Assembly (NCBI GenBank): GCA_949130485.1
Contig: OX422183.1
Coordinates: 16,303,812 to 16,367,811, forward strand
From: Agelas oroides
Lineage: Eukaryota; Porifera; Demospongiae; Agelasida; Agelasidae
DNA: 64,000 bases
Direction of reading: 5' to 3'
A model generated the notes under the pieces. The model saw nothing but the letters and a program-made list of their open reading frames with translations. It did not search any database and was not told the DNA's origin. This document shows positions 52,151 to 61,905 of the stretch, in pieces. Every line of letters starts with the position of its first letter. Positions within the stretch are counted from its first letter, which is position 1. The translations under genes and the position numbers were made by a program.

Positions 52151-52560
52151 GTGGTCAAGGTAATGCCATGACTGGTGCCAGCAAACCATAGTTTGTTGCA
52201 GGGGAGAAAGTGGACATGTTAACATCACTGAAGCACGGTATATACATTGTGAAAAAGACATTTTACTGAGCAGTAATGGTGCAGTGATGAAACTTTCTGG
52301 TACCGGGTATCAAGTTACATCACCCACCCACCTGTGGATAGGAAGCACCATGGCAACTGGCTATGAATACTGGGGTAGAGATTGTACTGCCCACTCAAGT
52401 TTCATAGCACTGGTGTGCAGTGTAGCCAAACCACTGCTGAGCTTTGTACCAGGAACCACCATGGCATTGCCAGTGTAAAACCTATCTTCAAAATGGATTG
52501 GGCTAACCGCATGATAACATGCTGCACAATGTATATATGCGACAACTTTCCCTGTCCAAT

Positions 52561-53189
52561 TACCGTAAAATCGGTATTATATTAATATATTAAGCACTGG
52601 TGCCTATTTTCAAAATTAGCAGCCAGAATGGGTGCTTATTTTTGAGGGGTGCTTATCTTCATGGGGTGCTAATAAATGCATGATTGTAATTTTCTGATAG
52701 CATGCAGTTGTGTGGGAACAAATTAGCTGTGATATTTTTAGGCCTAGAGGTTCTTTTCCTGCTAACTTCTGTCCAATGTTTAAAGCTGTTCTAGAACCAG
52801 AGATACAGTAGGTAATCGATCGATCGTTGCCAACCCCCACCCACCAACGTAAAGCGCTTGGAACCAACAAATCCGTGAGATTTTTGCTAATTCCTGGATA
52901 TGCTTTACCAAGAGGGCTTGCCTAGATTTTGGCTTGTACCCGTGTCGATCGCTTACAATCGCAGATAGACACTGGTAAACATTAGCCGCTACGTTCGAAA
53001 AAGCTGAATCAGCAAATTCACTTGTTTGCACGGAACGGGTGCCTTTTCATGTGGGGTGCCTACTTTTGTATGGGTGCTTATAAACGCGATGTGGTTGCTG
53101 AAATCAAAATGGGTGCCTATATTCATGGGGTGCCTATATTCATGGGGTGCTTATTTTGTGTGGGTGCTTATTATCCCGATTTTACGGTA
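52561..53189. mobile_element. 629-bp element with TACCGTAAAATCGG TIRs and GGTGCTTATTTT repeats
   Basis: TACCGTAAAATCGG at the left and CCGATTTTACGGTA at the right are perfect 14-bp inverted ends, with a likely TA target. Subterminal regions carry about ten GGGTGC(C/T)TA-type units. The middle (52680-53035) is unrelated DNA without a gene. Confidence 0.85.
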
Positions 53190-53701
53190 TTAATCAGATG
53201 ACCCGGTCCATGTTCAGCCACACCCCCAAGTGTTCAAAACAGCTACATGTACCATGTCGAAAACTTATAGTGAATTGGAGGGGTTTTGGTGCATCATATC
53301 AATGATAAAATCTCTCCAAAAGCAGCTTCAGAGAAGGCACAGACAACAGTGTCTGAAAATAATTACAATTATCTGAGGATTGATTTTTTGGGACGGTAAT
53401 TTTATCGCTTCTAGCGTCAACAGGAAACAATGTGTGGGCCTCATTTTTGGTACACCAGCTAGGTACCGCGTACCTCCACTACAGTCTAGATCTGGCGGTA
53501 TAGCCAAGTGTTTACGCAGTTTTCCCTCCACGTTTGAGTGTCCGATCATACCTGTCGTCCGATGATTGCTAACTTACTCTACATGTAAAATTCCACTAGC
53601 AGTTTACTGGCAGAGGCAAACCTAACCCTAAATTTGCCAGTTTGGCGGTTGGGGTTGAAATTGCCAAATTAAAATCCGCCAATATTATTTTCATCCGCAA
53701 C

Positions 53702-53925
53702 AAGGCTTGGGAGATATTGTGATGTTAGAGGCCTTCAGTCTTTGATTGTGTACAGTATGGAAGGGGAAGGCTTGGGAGATATTGTAATGTTAGAGGCCTT
53801 CAGTCTTTGATTGTGTACAGTATGGAAGGGGAAGGCTTGGGAGATATTGTGATGTTAGAGGCCTTCAGTCTTTGATTGTGTACAGTATGGAAGGGGAAGG
53901 CTTGGGAGATACTGTGATGTTAGAC
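53702..53925. repeat. 65-bp tandem repeat, about 3.4 copies
   Basis: AAGGCTTGGGAGATATTGTG recurs at 53702, 53767, 53832 and 53897 with near identity. Confidence 0.95.
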
Positions 53926-54444
53926 AGACAAAAGATAAACAAATGGGGACATGCGAACATGCACACTGCAAAAAACAAAAAACAAATTGGTTGTTTTAAC
54001 AGAATGGTTACCCTGGTTGTAGACAAGCTGAAGAGACAGTGGTTATGTATTATAGTATTGCTAATTGCATTAGACAACTACTGAGGAAGCTTTCCAGACC
54101 ACCTTACAACCAGAATCTTGCAGTTAGTAACCAGGGGTCACACCTGAAAGAGCATGCCATAACAACCATGATCTTGCAGATACAGTAACCACTGAACATC
54201 TGGGAGAGAGTCACCACAAAAGCATCATATATTTGAAGTGTAGCTGTAGTGACTCCCTCACAGATGTTCTGAGGGTTGTCAGTTGTAAGGTACGTTTGGG
54301 CTCAGGGTTGCTAATGTAATTAGCCTCCAGTACCAAAATAAACCTCCCATAACCACGTGTCCCCTCAGCTTGTCTGCAACCACTCAGTGGCTAAAAAAAA
54401 AACAATTTGTTTTTGCAGTGTGCAGTGCATATCATGGCTTCATT
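53926..54444. other. Intergenic, nothing recognised
   Basis: No coding signature on either strand. Confidence 0.45.
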
Positions 54445-55018
54445 GGGGCAAGCCTGAGTGAGCCTCGCACTAGTATGACCACTTTGTGCACACGTGTGTG
54501 TATGCTTGTTGGTTTGTTTGGACAACTGTTTCCCATAAATTTCTAATAACTAAATAAGCGCATTCAAATATTTCACCAAGATTGTCGTGTGTATAAGCCA
54601 TGAGAATGAGTGAAGGGCTACTGCCAGACTGTAGCGTGAAAGAGAACAAGGAGTGAAGACGTCTCAATTTGAATGGATTTGTAGCATGCATGACAACTGA
54701 TGAACCTATGCTAAGAGTCTGATGGCCACGTGACAAGGCAGGCTGCGAGTTACACAGATGGCAGACGGTGGCGATGTTTGTTTCAGGTGAGTGTCATGCA
54801 TGAACGACAAGCTAGACTGCTCATACACGGCAGGGATTTCCCTGCTAACTCACAGTTTGAGTGTAAAGTTTAGCCCATGGCCGTGTAACCATAGTAGCTA
54901 CATTGTATATGTACATGTAGCTGCTCCGGCTGGACACAAGTGTTGTCATTATGTACATTTTAGTTATGAAATTTGCTTTATCAGGCTCGCCCCAGCATGA
55001 TGCAGCATCTTCCTAGTA
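54445..55018. mobile_element. Element with GGGGCAAGCC / GGCTCGCCCC ends, CTAGT terminus
   Basis: ATTGGGGCAAGCCTGAGTGA at one end and CAGGCTCGCCCCAGCATGAT followed by CTTCCTAGTACT at the other. The interior shares GGGCTACTGCCAGA and a TTTCAG|GTGAGT site with 47876-48390. Confidence 0.65.
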
Positions 55019-55269
55019 CTTATATTTTGCATTGATCCACCTCTGGTGTTCTAAACATGCCTTGCAAATGCTTCAGCCTCCAGCCCTTGAATGGACAATA
55101 CTAGATTATTTGTTTCTCATCCCTGCCAACATGCCTCTGGCATGCCCTCATAATGCCTTGTGCAGTTTTGTTTGTTCTGCTGCTTGTCAGTTTGTCCGTA
55201 TTGAGTGCATATAGTTCATTCGTTGGATGGATCTTATAGACTGAAGTGTATCACACTGTCTCCACCTCA

Positions 55270-55340
55270 CAGCCTTGTTTTCAAGCTACACTCAGTACTG
55301 AAAGGAGTGTCATGGTGGGTGTGGCCTGAAAACAAGGCTG
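55270..55340. mobile_element. TAGCC-like hairpin (CAGCCTTGTTTTCAAGC)
   Basis: CAGCCTTGTTTTCAAGC is inverted at 55324-55340 (GCCTGAAAACAAGGCTG). Confidence 0.6.
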
Positions 55341-55528
55341 ACCAATCCAATGTTAACGTTTGGCATCACATGACTTGTGCTAAAGTAATATTTGAGGCTT
55401 TTCACTGTCAAAATATCTACTTTTTATACCTTATTCTTACACAGGAATGAAGTGGGTGTCGATGGTGCTGAAAGAGAGATTTACTGATATTATGATATAT
55501 GTCCTTTGGCTTGTACTATATACTTTGT

Positions 55529-56198
55529 TTAAGGTTACGGGATACAGTTTGCTCATTAAATATTACCTTCCTTTTGTTCGTGCAGGATCCAGGCATGCAT
55601 GCGTTTAACTTTACTGCTAAAAAAGTTGCATTAGCCTGTAACAGCTGTGCTGGTTGGGTGGGCGGAGCAGGCAATTTGATAGCGGTGCATGCGGTTAATA
55701 GTCCGCGTACGAAGTACTGACCTGACTGACTTCGGCGTCAGTTATTTCCTGTTGGAAGAACATCTTACCGTATATTACACTGTATTGACGCCAAGATGAC
55801 TTACCGTTTTAGATATACGCTTAGATTTAGTCGCTTGGTCGGTCGAAAACCACCGGGGTTTTGGATAGAAACGCGTGTCACTCGCTTCCCCTGGCACACA
55901 GTGACAAAGTTGCTCCGAGCCGCCCTCAAGTAAGTTGAGTATTACCCGTAGGTGTTGAAAAGTTGTACCTGCAATCCTCTCTGAAGACAAAATCTGACGC
56001 CAAAAGTCACGAACTTTGTCATTGCTGCTCGCTTTAGTACGCTGTACATAAGAATTAATACTATACTGGTTAAAAGGTACTCATAGTACTGTTATATGTC
56101 GCTTCTATTGCGTGCTGTAACTGGTTCCTGCACGGAGAAAAGGAAGGTAATATTTTCTCATGAATATTAATGAGCTAACTGTATCCTGTAACCTTAAG
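55529..56198. mobile_element. 670-bp TIR element (TTAAGGTTACGGGATACAGT ends)
   Basis: About 60-bp imperfect inverted arms: TTAAGGTTACGGGATACAGT, GCTCATTAAATATT and ACCTTCCTTTTG at the left recur inverted at 56137-56198. The interior has no recognised gene. Confidence 0.75.
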
Positions 56199-57338
56199 GA
56201 ACAGCTATAATTTTCTGAGCTGTAAAGGAGGAGGAATTGTGATGGCATGCAGTACCCTAACAAAAGCACATTTTACATCTGAACAGAGTTTAAGCTTTCT
56301 TCTTTGCATTGCATGTAGTGTTTGGAAGCTAGGATGGATGAACAAGTTTTCCACGCCACGTTTGTAGTCCTACATGTATTATTTTGTTCACACAATGGTG
56401 GTGGTCATGCTGCATGAATGCGTTTCCAGAAAGATTGCCCAGTCTACAACTCTTTGTAAATCGATAAATTGATCAAACACTGGTTCACAATGGTCTGTCT
56501 TCCAAACCTGGGGTTTATTGGAATCTAGTGCACCCAAACTTCGGCTGTAAAACAGAGGTCAAAAATGGAGTGTGCCACCATGACCTGCAATCTGCAAACG
56601 CACACGAGCATGTGCAATTATATCTCGAGAAATAAAACAGATTTTTGACTGTTATGTGCTGAATTGACGTTCTGCTTAACATACGTTATCCAAATGTGGA
56701 GAGTAAATATATCTCATTAACCTTAATTGCCACACCCACTTTAGTAATCACATGACTGATTATGATTCCAAAAAGGGATACATTGTCAAAATACCATTTC
56801 TTTTGTTTTTTTTATACGTAAGGTTGAAAATGGTGTATGTGAGGCAAAATTTAAAGTAATGGTTGACATAATTATATTATCAAGATCTTGGGTGGGAAAC
56901 GAAACCAAGTACTACATAAATTATGGCCAAAAACGTCATTGTGATGACTAAACCAGAAAGTCACTGTTTTCTCCAAAAGCGCAATTGATTCATTGAAAAA
57001 ATGAGCTGGAAGCCTTTCCTTGAAGTGTGTGTCCAAGTGCTGGAGTTCTGAACATTCACAAAAAGTGGAAAACCTACCGCTCTTTATTCAGGATGAAGAA
57101 CACGTGTAACGTGTTCCTTTAATTGTCACCCCCTCCCCCACACTTCCCTTTCTCCACCTAGGTAGACATTTACATTCAAGTGATAAAATGGACCAGGCCT
57201 TCCCCCTCCATTTTAGCGTACTGTGTGTGGTCAAAAACTGGATGGTGGTGAAGAGCTGGCAACGAGGCTAGTATATATATACATGTAATCTTTCAACTAT
57301 ACATGCAATGCATGAGCACATCATGGTTGAGTACTGAG
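56199..57338. other. Intergenic, nothing recognised
   Basis: Short dispersed matches (CAGGATGAAGAACAC at 57089, also at 50941; TAGACATT blocks) suggest old repeats. No gene. Confidence 0.45.
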
Positions 57339-57514
57339 TAGCCTGGTTCCTGGTGCCAAGGGGTGAAAGGAGCACCTGCTGTCTACTCTATGCACATGCA
57401 TGTTAATTAATTTCCAAAAATTCTTGGAAAACCATATCACTACCGAGCATCCCGTTACACTAACTTCCATATGTGTCAGCCATTCTTTTCCATGTGGAAG
57501 ATGCTACCACCAAC

Positions 57515-58122
57515 TAGCCTCGTACCCAGGCCACGTGGGAAGAGAAAGACGGCCTGGTATCGACTGTTTGTGCATGTGCAATCATGCCCAGAAAAACCTG
57601 GGAATTTGTTTACATTTGGAAACTGTCAGTATAAAATCAATACATGCACGTCCGATATATATTTCCGTATCATCGAACGTTTGCCAGTTGAATACCTTCA
57701 ACTCCATGAAAAGTGGAGGATATACAAAGGCGAAGATGCTTTCTTGTGGCTAACAACTAGTTTAGGTAAGTCAGGACGCTACGAGGTGCTGTCAACCATT
57801 TGCGTGCTTGACCGTAAACAAAGTGAGTTGGGTACAGGGCGGGTAGCTACGCCATTGTCTTGTTAGTCTCACCATTGGTATCACTTACGATTGCGAAATT
57901 TATCTGTCTGTGTGAGTGTTGTTTTGTTATATATATAGCTCTTTTTTTTCAGCTTTGTACGTATACTATTCTCGAATATCCTGTCCGTATATTCTTCCAC
58001 GTTGACAAGCTACGTAAACGTTACAATTTTACGGAACTATAGCGGAATTGGCCGCGCATGCGCAAGCCGTTGATACCAGGCTGTCTTAATTTCTCCTCCC
58101 ACACGGCCTGGGTACGAGGCTA
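57515..58122. mobile_element. TAGCC-family cargo element, 608 bp, perfect 9-bp TSD
   Basis: TAGCCTCGTACCCAGGCCAC and the inverse ending GGCCTGGGTACGAGGCTA form about 47-70 bp TIRs. ACCACCAAC is exactly duplicated at 57506-57514 and 58123-58131. The subterminal CTGTTTGTGCATG and ACCTGGGAATTT blocks relate it to the 37306 family. The interior holds an exon-like open frame. Confidence 0.92.
57600..57764 (+). pseudogene. Exon-like cargo inside the 57515 element
   Basis: The frame (part of 57471-57866) reads NCQYKINTCTSDIYFRIIER, LPVEYLQLHEKWRIYKGEDA and FLWLTTSLG, then meets a perfect donor TTTAG|GTAAGT at 57764. The composition is protein-like. I recognise no family. It may be a captured exon of a host gene carried Pack-MULE-style, or a remnant of the element's own gene. 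Confidence 0.35.
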
Positions 58123-58632
58123 ACCACCAACCTGTTTGAACGCACTCGATCAGCTCTTCAATTGTAACAAGTGATGATGTAATCTTTCCTTTGAGTTCAC
58201 TGATCGTCTCAAACAAAATGATGCAGACTGTTACCGTCAAAGCAATATAATTTCTGACTTCAAATCTGAATGTGTCTCACAGGGAGCATAGTCCTGCACT
58301 GTGGACTATCAGCAGGTAAACTGAAATTGGTCCTGATTTTAGTGTAGTGGAGTAGTATGCATGTTACCATAGAAACTTGTGCAAACAGTAGACACCAGGC
58401 GCTCTCTTTTCCCACTCTGCTTACACGTGTAGTGCTACTAGTGCGATTCCATTCTTCATCTGGCATGTATATCAGTTTGAAAAATACAATAGTGAAGGCA
58501 ATGTGCTGCGGGACTTGGTTTGGGACCAAGACTATGCCCATTTCACCTGCTCTTATTTCACAATGGTACGTACAGCCCACAAGATTTTCTTCATACTGGT
58601 AGTAGGTAATGTATTCCTGGCACATCCACCTG

Positions 58633-58669
58633 TAGCCTTGTTTCCAGGGAGACCCTGGAAAGGAGGCTA
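58633..58669. mobile_element. TAGCC minimal hairpin, 37 bp
   Basis: TAGCCTTGTTTCCAGGGAGA followed by CCCTGGAAAGGAGGCTA folds completely. Flanks ATCCACCTG / ATCCACTAG may be a decayed 9-bp TSD. Confidence 0.6.
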
Positions 58670-58989
58670 ATCCACTAGTTTGGTCAACATACAGTGTATC
58701 AAAGGCACAAGACAGCTGGATGGAAACATCCCAACAGCTGTAACTCCCTTTCAAACAGCATGTTTCCATGTTGCTTGTTAAACATTCCCACAGCTGTAAC
58801 TGTCTCACAACAGTGTACTGAAAACATGTCACATGTTGTTGAAGTGTACATCTTGTAGCTTGTTCCCAGAAAGGTGTCTGCACAATAAACATGTTGCTTG
58901 TAAAAAAAAGCCCTGTAGGCAACACATTGTTTGTGCATGTACTTACATAACTAGGTTTATGTATTCACAGTGTATGCTTCGTGCGCATC

Positions 58990-59370
58990 TCAATGACCTT
59001 TGAACCAACACATGTGCATTACTGTTAGTAGGCGTGGCACGTGCTTTTGGGACGGTCGGCCATGTGCAACAAAGTGTGAGAAGTGTGAGAAGGATGGCAA
59101 AGCGTACATTGAAAGAGTTCGAGGATGTGACCGCGGTTTCAAACTGCACCAAACGTATGGTCGTTTTTCAAGATGGCCATGCGCTTTTTTTGCTTCGCTA
59201 GCTGCTGCTCGATCCTCTCTCTCGTACTCATCGTTCTCGACGCAGACTTCACAGGGTTGTGGCTGCATTTACGCTCTCTGTCTTCACTTCTGTTTTCGTG
59301 CCAGTCTCTTAATTAGCTCTTTCTTCCTCGCTTGCGTCACAATCTTTGCCATTTTGACGTTGCGACAATG
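58990..59370 (-). CDS. CpG-rich block with short lysine/arginine-rich frames, doubtful
   Basis: On the minus strand ATGGCAAAGATTGTGACGCA opens a 22-codon basic frame, followed by MSTRERIEQQLAKQKKRMAI in another frame, both coiled-coil-like. The GC content and an E-box CACGTG at about 59038 suggest a promoter or first exon. No family is recognised and the exons cannot be joined with confidence. Confidence 0.2.
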
Positions 59371-59459
59371 GGACCTCCTGAAAGCTCACACTGAGTTTGC
59401 TTGCTTGCTCAGTAGTGCAATTAAGATTATGAGCTACGGAAGTCAAGCTGGATGTTAAC

Positions 59460-60410
59460 ACCAAACTCACTCATTGCTTAGTAGGCTCTATCCAACTTGC
59501 GTTTGTTTGATACAACTGCTTACTCAGCAGCAATGGAGAGCACATGTGCCTGCAGCTTGTGGGGGGGCCCTTGGGAGTCAAAAATGTGACATACATTTCG
59601 GGGCCGAGAATGCAACACGACTACCAATCCTACCTATGCTTACGTCATGCCTACTACACTAACATCATGCCTCCTACGCTCCTCCTACGCCTATGTCACA
59701 ATTGCTGCACTTGGAAAAAGACTTGGAAAATATGTAGCATGTATACATAACCACCTACTAGCCATGTGCCAGATGTCCCAACCAACTCAGCACACAGTGA
59801 CCATATCTTCCCCCAAGATTCTTGGTCTGAGAAACAAGGTTAATTATATATGGTCCCATTTCCATATGTACCCATGTGATTGTTGGCCTTATATCATCTG
59901 ATGTGACACCTGCAGCAACATCTACACATATGCACACAATCCAAAAATATGGGATAGTTGTTCTTATGAGGTGTGTGTCATATCAACACTTAATTCCTTT
60001 TAAATATTTACCTACACAAACCGGCCGATGATGCAGCCATCTGCTTAGTGTACACATGTAGTCACCTGACCAAATGTTCACTATAGCATAATGCTGCTCA
60101 TACCAGCAACACACCCACTGGCAGGTCTTCCTCCCTAATTGTCTGTTAATTAATTCTCATCTTTTGCAGGTACAGACATATATAAAAGGGGTGGGACCAC
60201 CTTTAAATAGCACATCCGTTCATAATTTGTTCAAGTGCTCAATCCACTGCTGTAGTCAAGACTGAAGATGTTCACATGATCAAACCTAGAGGTGCCCAGT
60301 AGAGCACTTACCCCCACACTTGCTTCAACCAGTACTCATTCACAGCCTAATTCTCAAACAGAGATTTTGGTCAAAGTATATAAGAACAATTAATCCAGAG
60401 ACTCCAAATA
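59460..60410. other. Intergenic, nothing recognised
   Basis: Short frames only; CTCCTACGCC-type small repeats at 59670-59690. Confidence 0.45.
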
Positions 60411-60421
60411 ATAAATATACC

Positions 60422-60553
60422 TTATTACACGAGTTAGCGTGCAATATCGCGAGTTATTGCACGAGTGGGCGTGGTATTTTCACGAGCCGAAGGCGAGTGA
60501 AAATGCAGCCCACGAGTGCAATAACCGCGATATGCACGCTAACGAGTGTAATA
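60422..60553. mobile_element. 132-bp palindrome (TTATTACAC...GTGTAATAA)
   Basis: The arms pair over GTTAGCGTGCAATATCGCG, TTATTGCAC, GTGGGC and ATTTTCAC with few mismatches around GAGCCGAAGGCGAG. The related 12-bp-stem hairpin CCGTGCAATATC...GATATTGCACGG lies at 60721-60748. Confidence 0.85.
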
Positions 60554-60720
60554 AAGTATTTATTATCCATTACCACAACAGCGTCGTGTCTCTTCTCACA
60601 CAAAGTTCCGAGTAACTCGCCGTTCGAACGGACTGGTTCTAATTAAAGCGCACGCTGGTTGCTAGGATATCGCGTATATAGCCTCAGGGCCCGTGCAATA
60701 ACTACCCATGCAATAACTAC

Positions 60721-60748
60721 CCGTGCAATATCGTGTGATATTGCACGG
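60721..60748. repeat. Perfect 12-bp-stem hairpin
   Basis: CCGTGCAATATC, loop GTGT, GATATTGCACGG. CGTGCAATATC resembles the arms of the 60422 palindrome. Confidence 0.9.
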
Positions 60749-61040
60749 CACGGGAATAGGAAAATACTGTTGTAGAAATATCAACTGGATAATAAAAGAT
60801 AGTACGCAAGTGTACGAAATAGAGCTGCTTCCCCACACTCTACAAAACAGTCATTGTGACTGCCGTGTGTATGCTGTAATAAAGCTGTCTAGATCGCGTG
60901 TTTGAGTGATTTTTCTTGACAGAGTGACAGACTGACGAGACAACTGCATGACTATCTAACCTCACCATCTGCACGCAGGGTACACAACTACTCAGCTTGA
61001 CTGATGAGATTTTCACTTATAAGTTTCTACGTATACAGTG

Positions 61041-61138
61041 TAGCCTCGTTCCCAGGCCTCCTCTGTTCTTGTTCTCCGGTTTGCGTTCAGTATAATACAC
61101 AGAAGCGGAAAAGCGGCGAATGCCTGGGAACGAGGCTA
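61041..61138. mobile_element. TAGCC-family element, 98 bp
   Basis: TAGCCTCGTTCCCAGGCCTC and TGCCTGGGAACGAGGCTA ends with the internal GGTTTGCGTTCAGTATAATA block of the 44317 copy. Flanks TATACAGTG / CATGCAGTG match at 7 of 9 positions. Confidence 0.85.
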
Positions 61139-61344
61139 CATGCAGTGTGTATACAGTGCGTACATATTCCAAGTTGTGACATGAGCCTAGATCCATGCTA
61201 TGTCTGTCATGAACATGTACGTAAATGTTCCCACGAAGATGTGTTTTTGTTGGTCTTCTATTAGTAATGTTGAATATATGTGTACAGTATAACCATCTTG
61301 CAAAAACTGAACTTCTCAAACCACGGAACAAAGGATGCACATGC

Positions 61345-61905
61345 ATGTAGAAGGTTCCTAGCTGGCTCTACTTTTGTTAACCCTTTAAATACTAATTAAT
61401 TTCTCTAAAGGTCTTGTGTAGACTAGTCCCACCTTCTTTCACCTGTATTTGCACTTCTGCCAGGAGCTAGCCCGAGAAACTTGATCCACAGCTTCCTTCA
61501 GAAGTTCTTTGCAGGTTCATGACCCTGACCACACCCACTCATTACCGAGCACTCAATAGTCAGGGCCCTCCAACCAGAGAACGCTCCACCAGACTGAAAG
61601 CTGCCTAAAAGGCCAGAAATGGAGTACCTACTAGGTGAAAGGACCGTTTTCTACGCTTGTTTGTACAAGAAAGCAGAAGAACGGGCCATCTAGCACTGAC
61701 CAGACCCTTTCTATAGCCAGCCGCAACAGCCGCCATGCACTGTCAGCCAGAGCGGTGCACCCACCCACCTCCCCCTGTCCCACCCTTTCTGCTAGCGCAG
61801 AACCTATCTTCAAAACGGATTGCACCAACTGATAACATGCGGCCGAATTTCAATGACGACTATAGTCATGTAGAAGGCTCCTAGCTGGCTCTACTTTTGT
61901 TAATT
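61345..61905. repeat. 34-bp direct repeat pair around 490 bp
   Basis: GTAGAAGGTTCCTAGCTGGC followed by TCTACTTTTGTTAA at about 61347 recurs at 61871. Between them, ACCTATCTTCAAAACGGATT (61802) also matches 52484-52500. No coding content is confirmed. Confidence 0.6.

Larger units (their letters stand above)
57339..58442 (-). mobile_element. TAGCC-family cargo element, outer copy, with nested insertion
   Basis: The damaged left end TAGCCTGGTTCCTGGTGCC and the right-side CACCAGGCGCTCTCTTTTCC enclose a paralogue of the 37306-37855 element (shared TTAGTGTAAC, GCATACTACTCCxCTACACT and TTTGACxGTAACAGTCT). It is interrupted by the 57515-58122 element. The coding-like stretch LTVTVCIILFETISELKGK lies at about 58150-58230 (minus). 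Confidence 0.7.

Noticed and set aside
58260..58925. 221-codon minus-strand frame as an intact gene
   Set aside because: It spans part of a TAGCC cargo element and a minimal TAGCC hairpin (58633-58669), and homology to the 37.4-kb copy covers only a small part in this frame, so it is a mosaic rather than a gene.
60994..61020. CTGATGAGATTTTCAC and the CTGATGAGACAG at 34578 as further hammerhead cores
   Set aside because: Neither has a matching stem II, a GAAA block or a paired stem I at the right distance.
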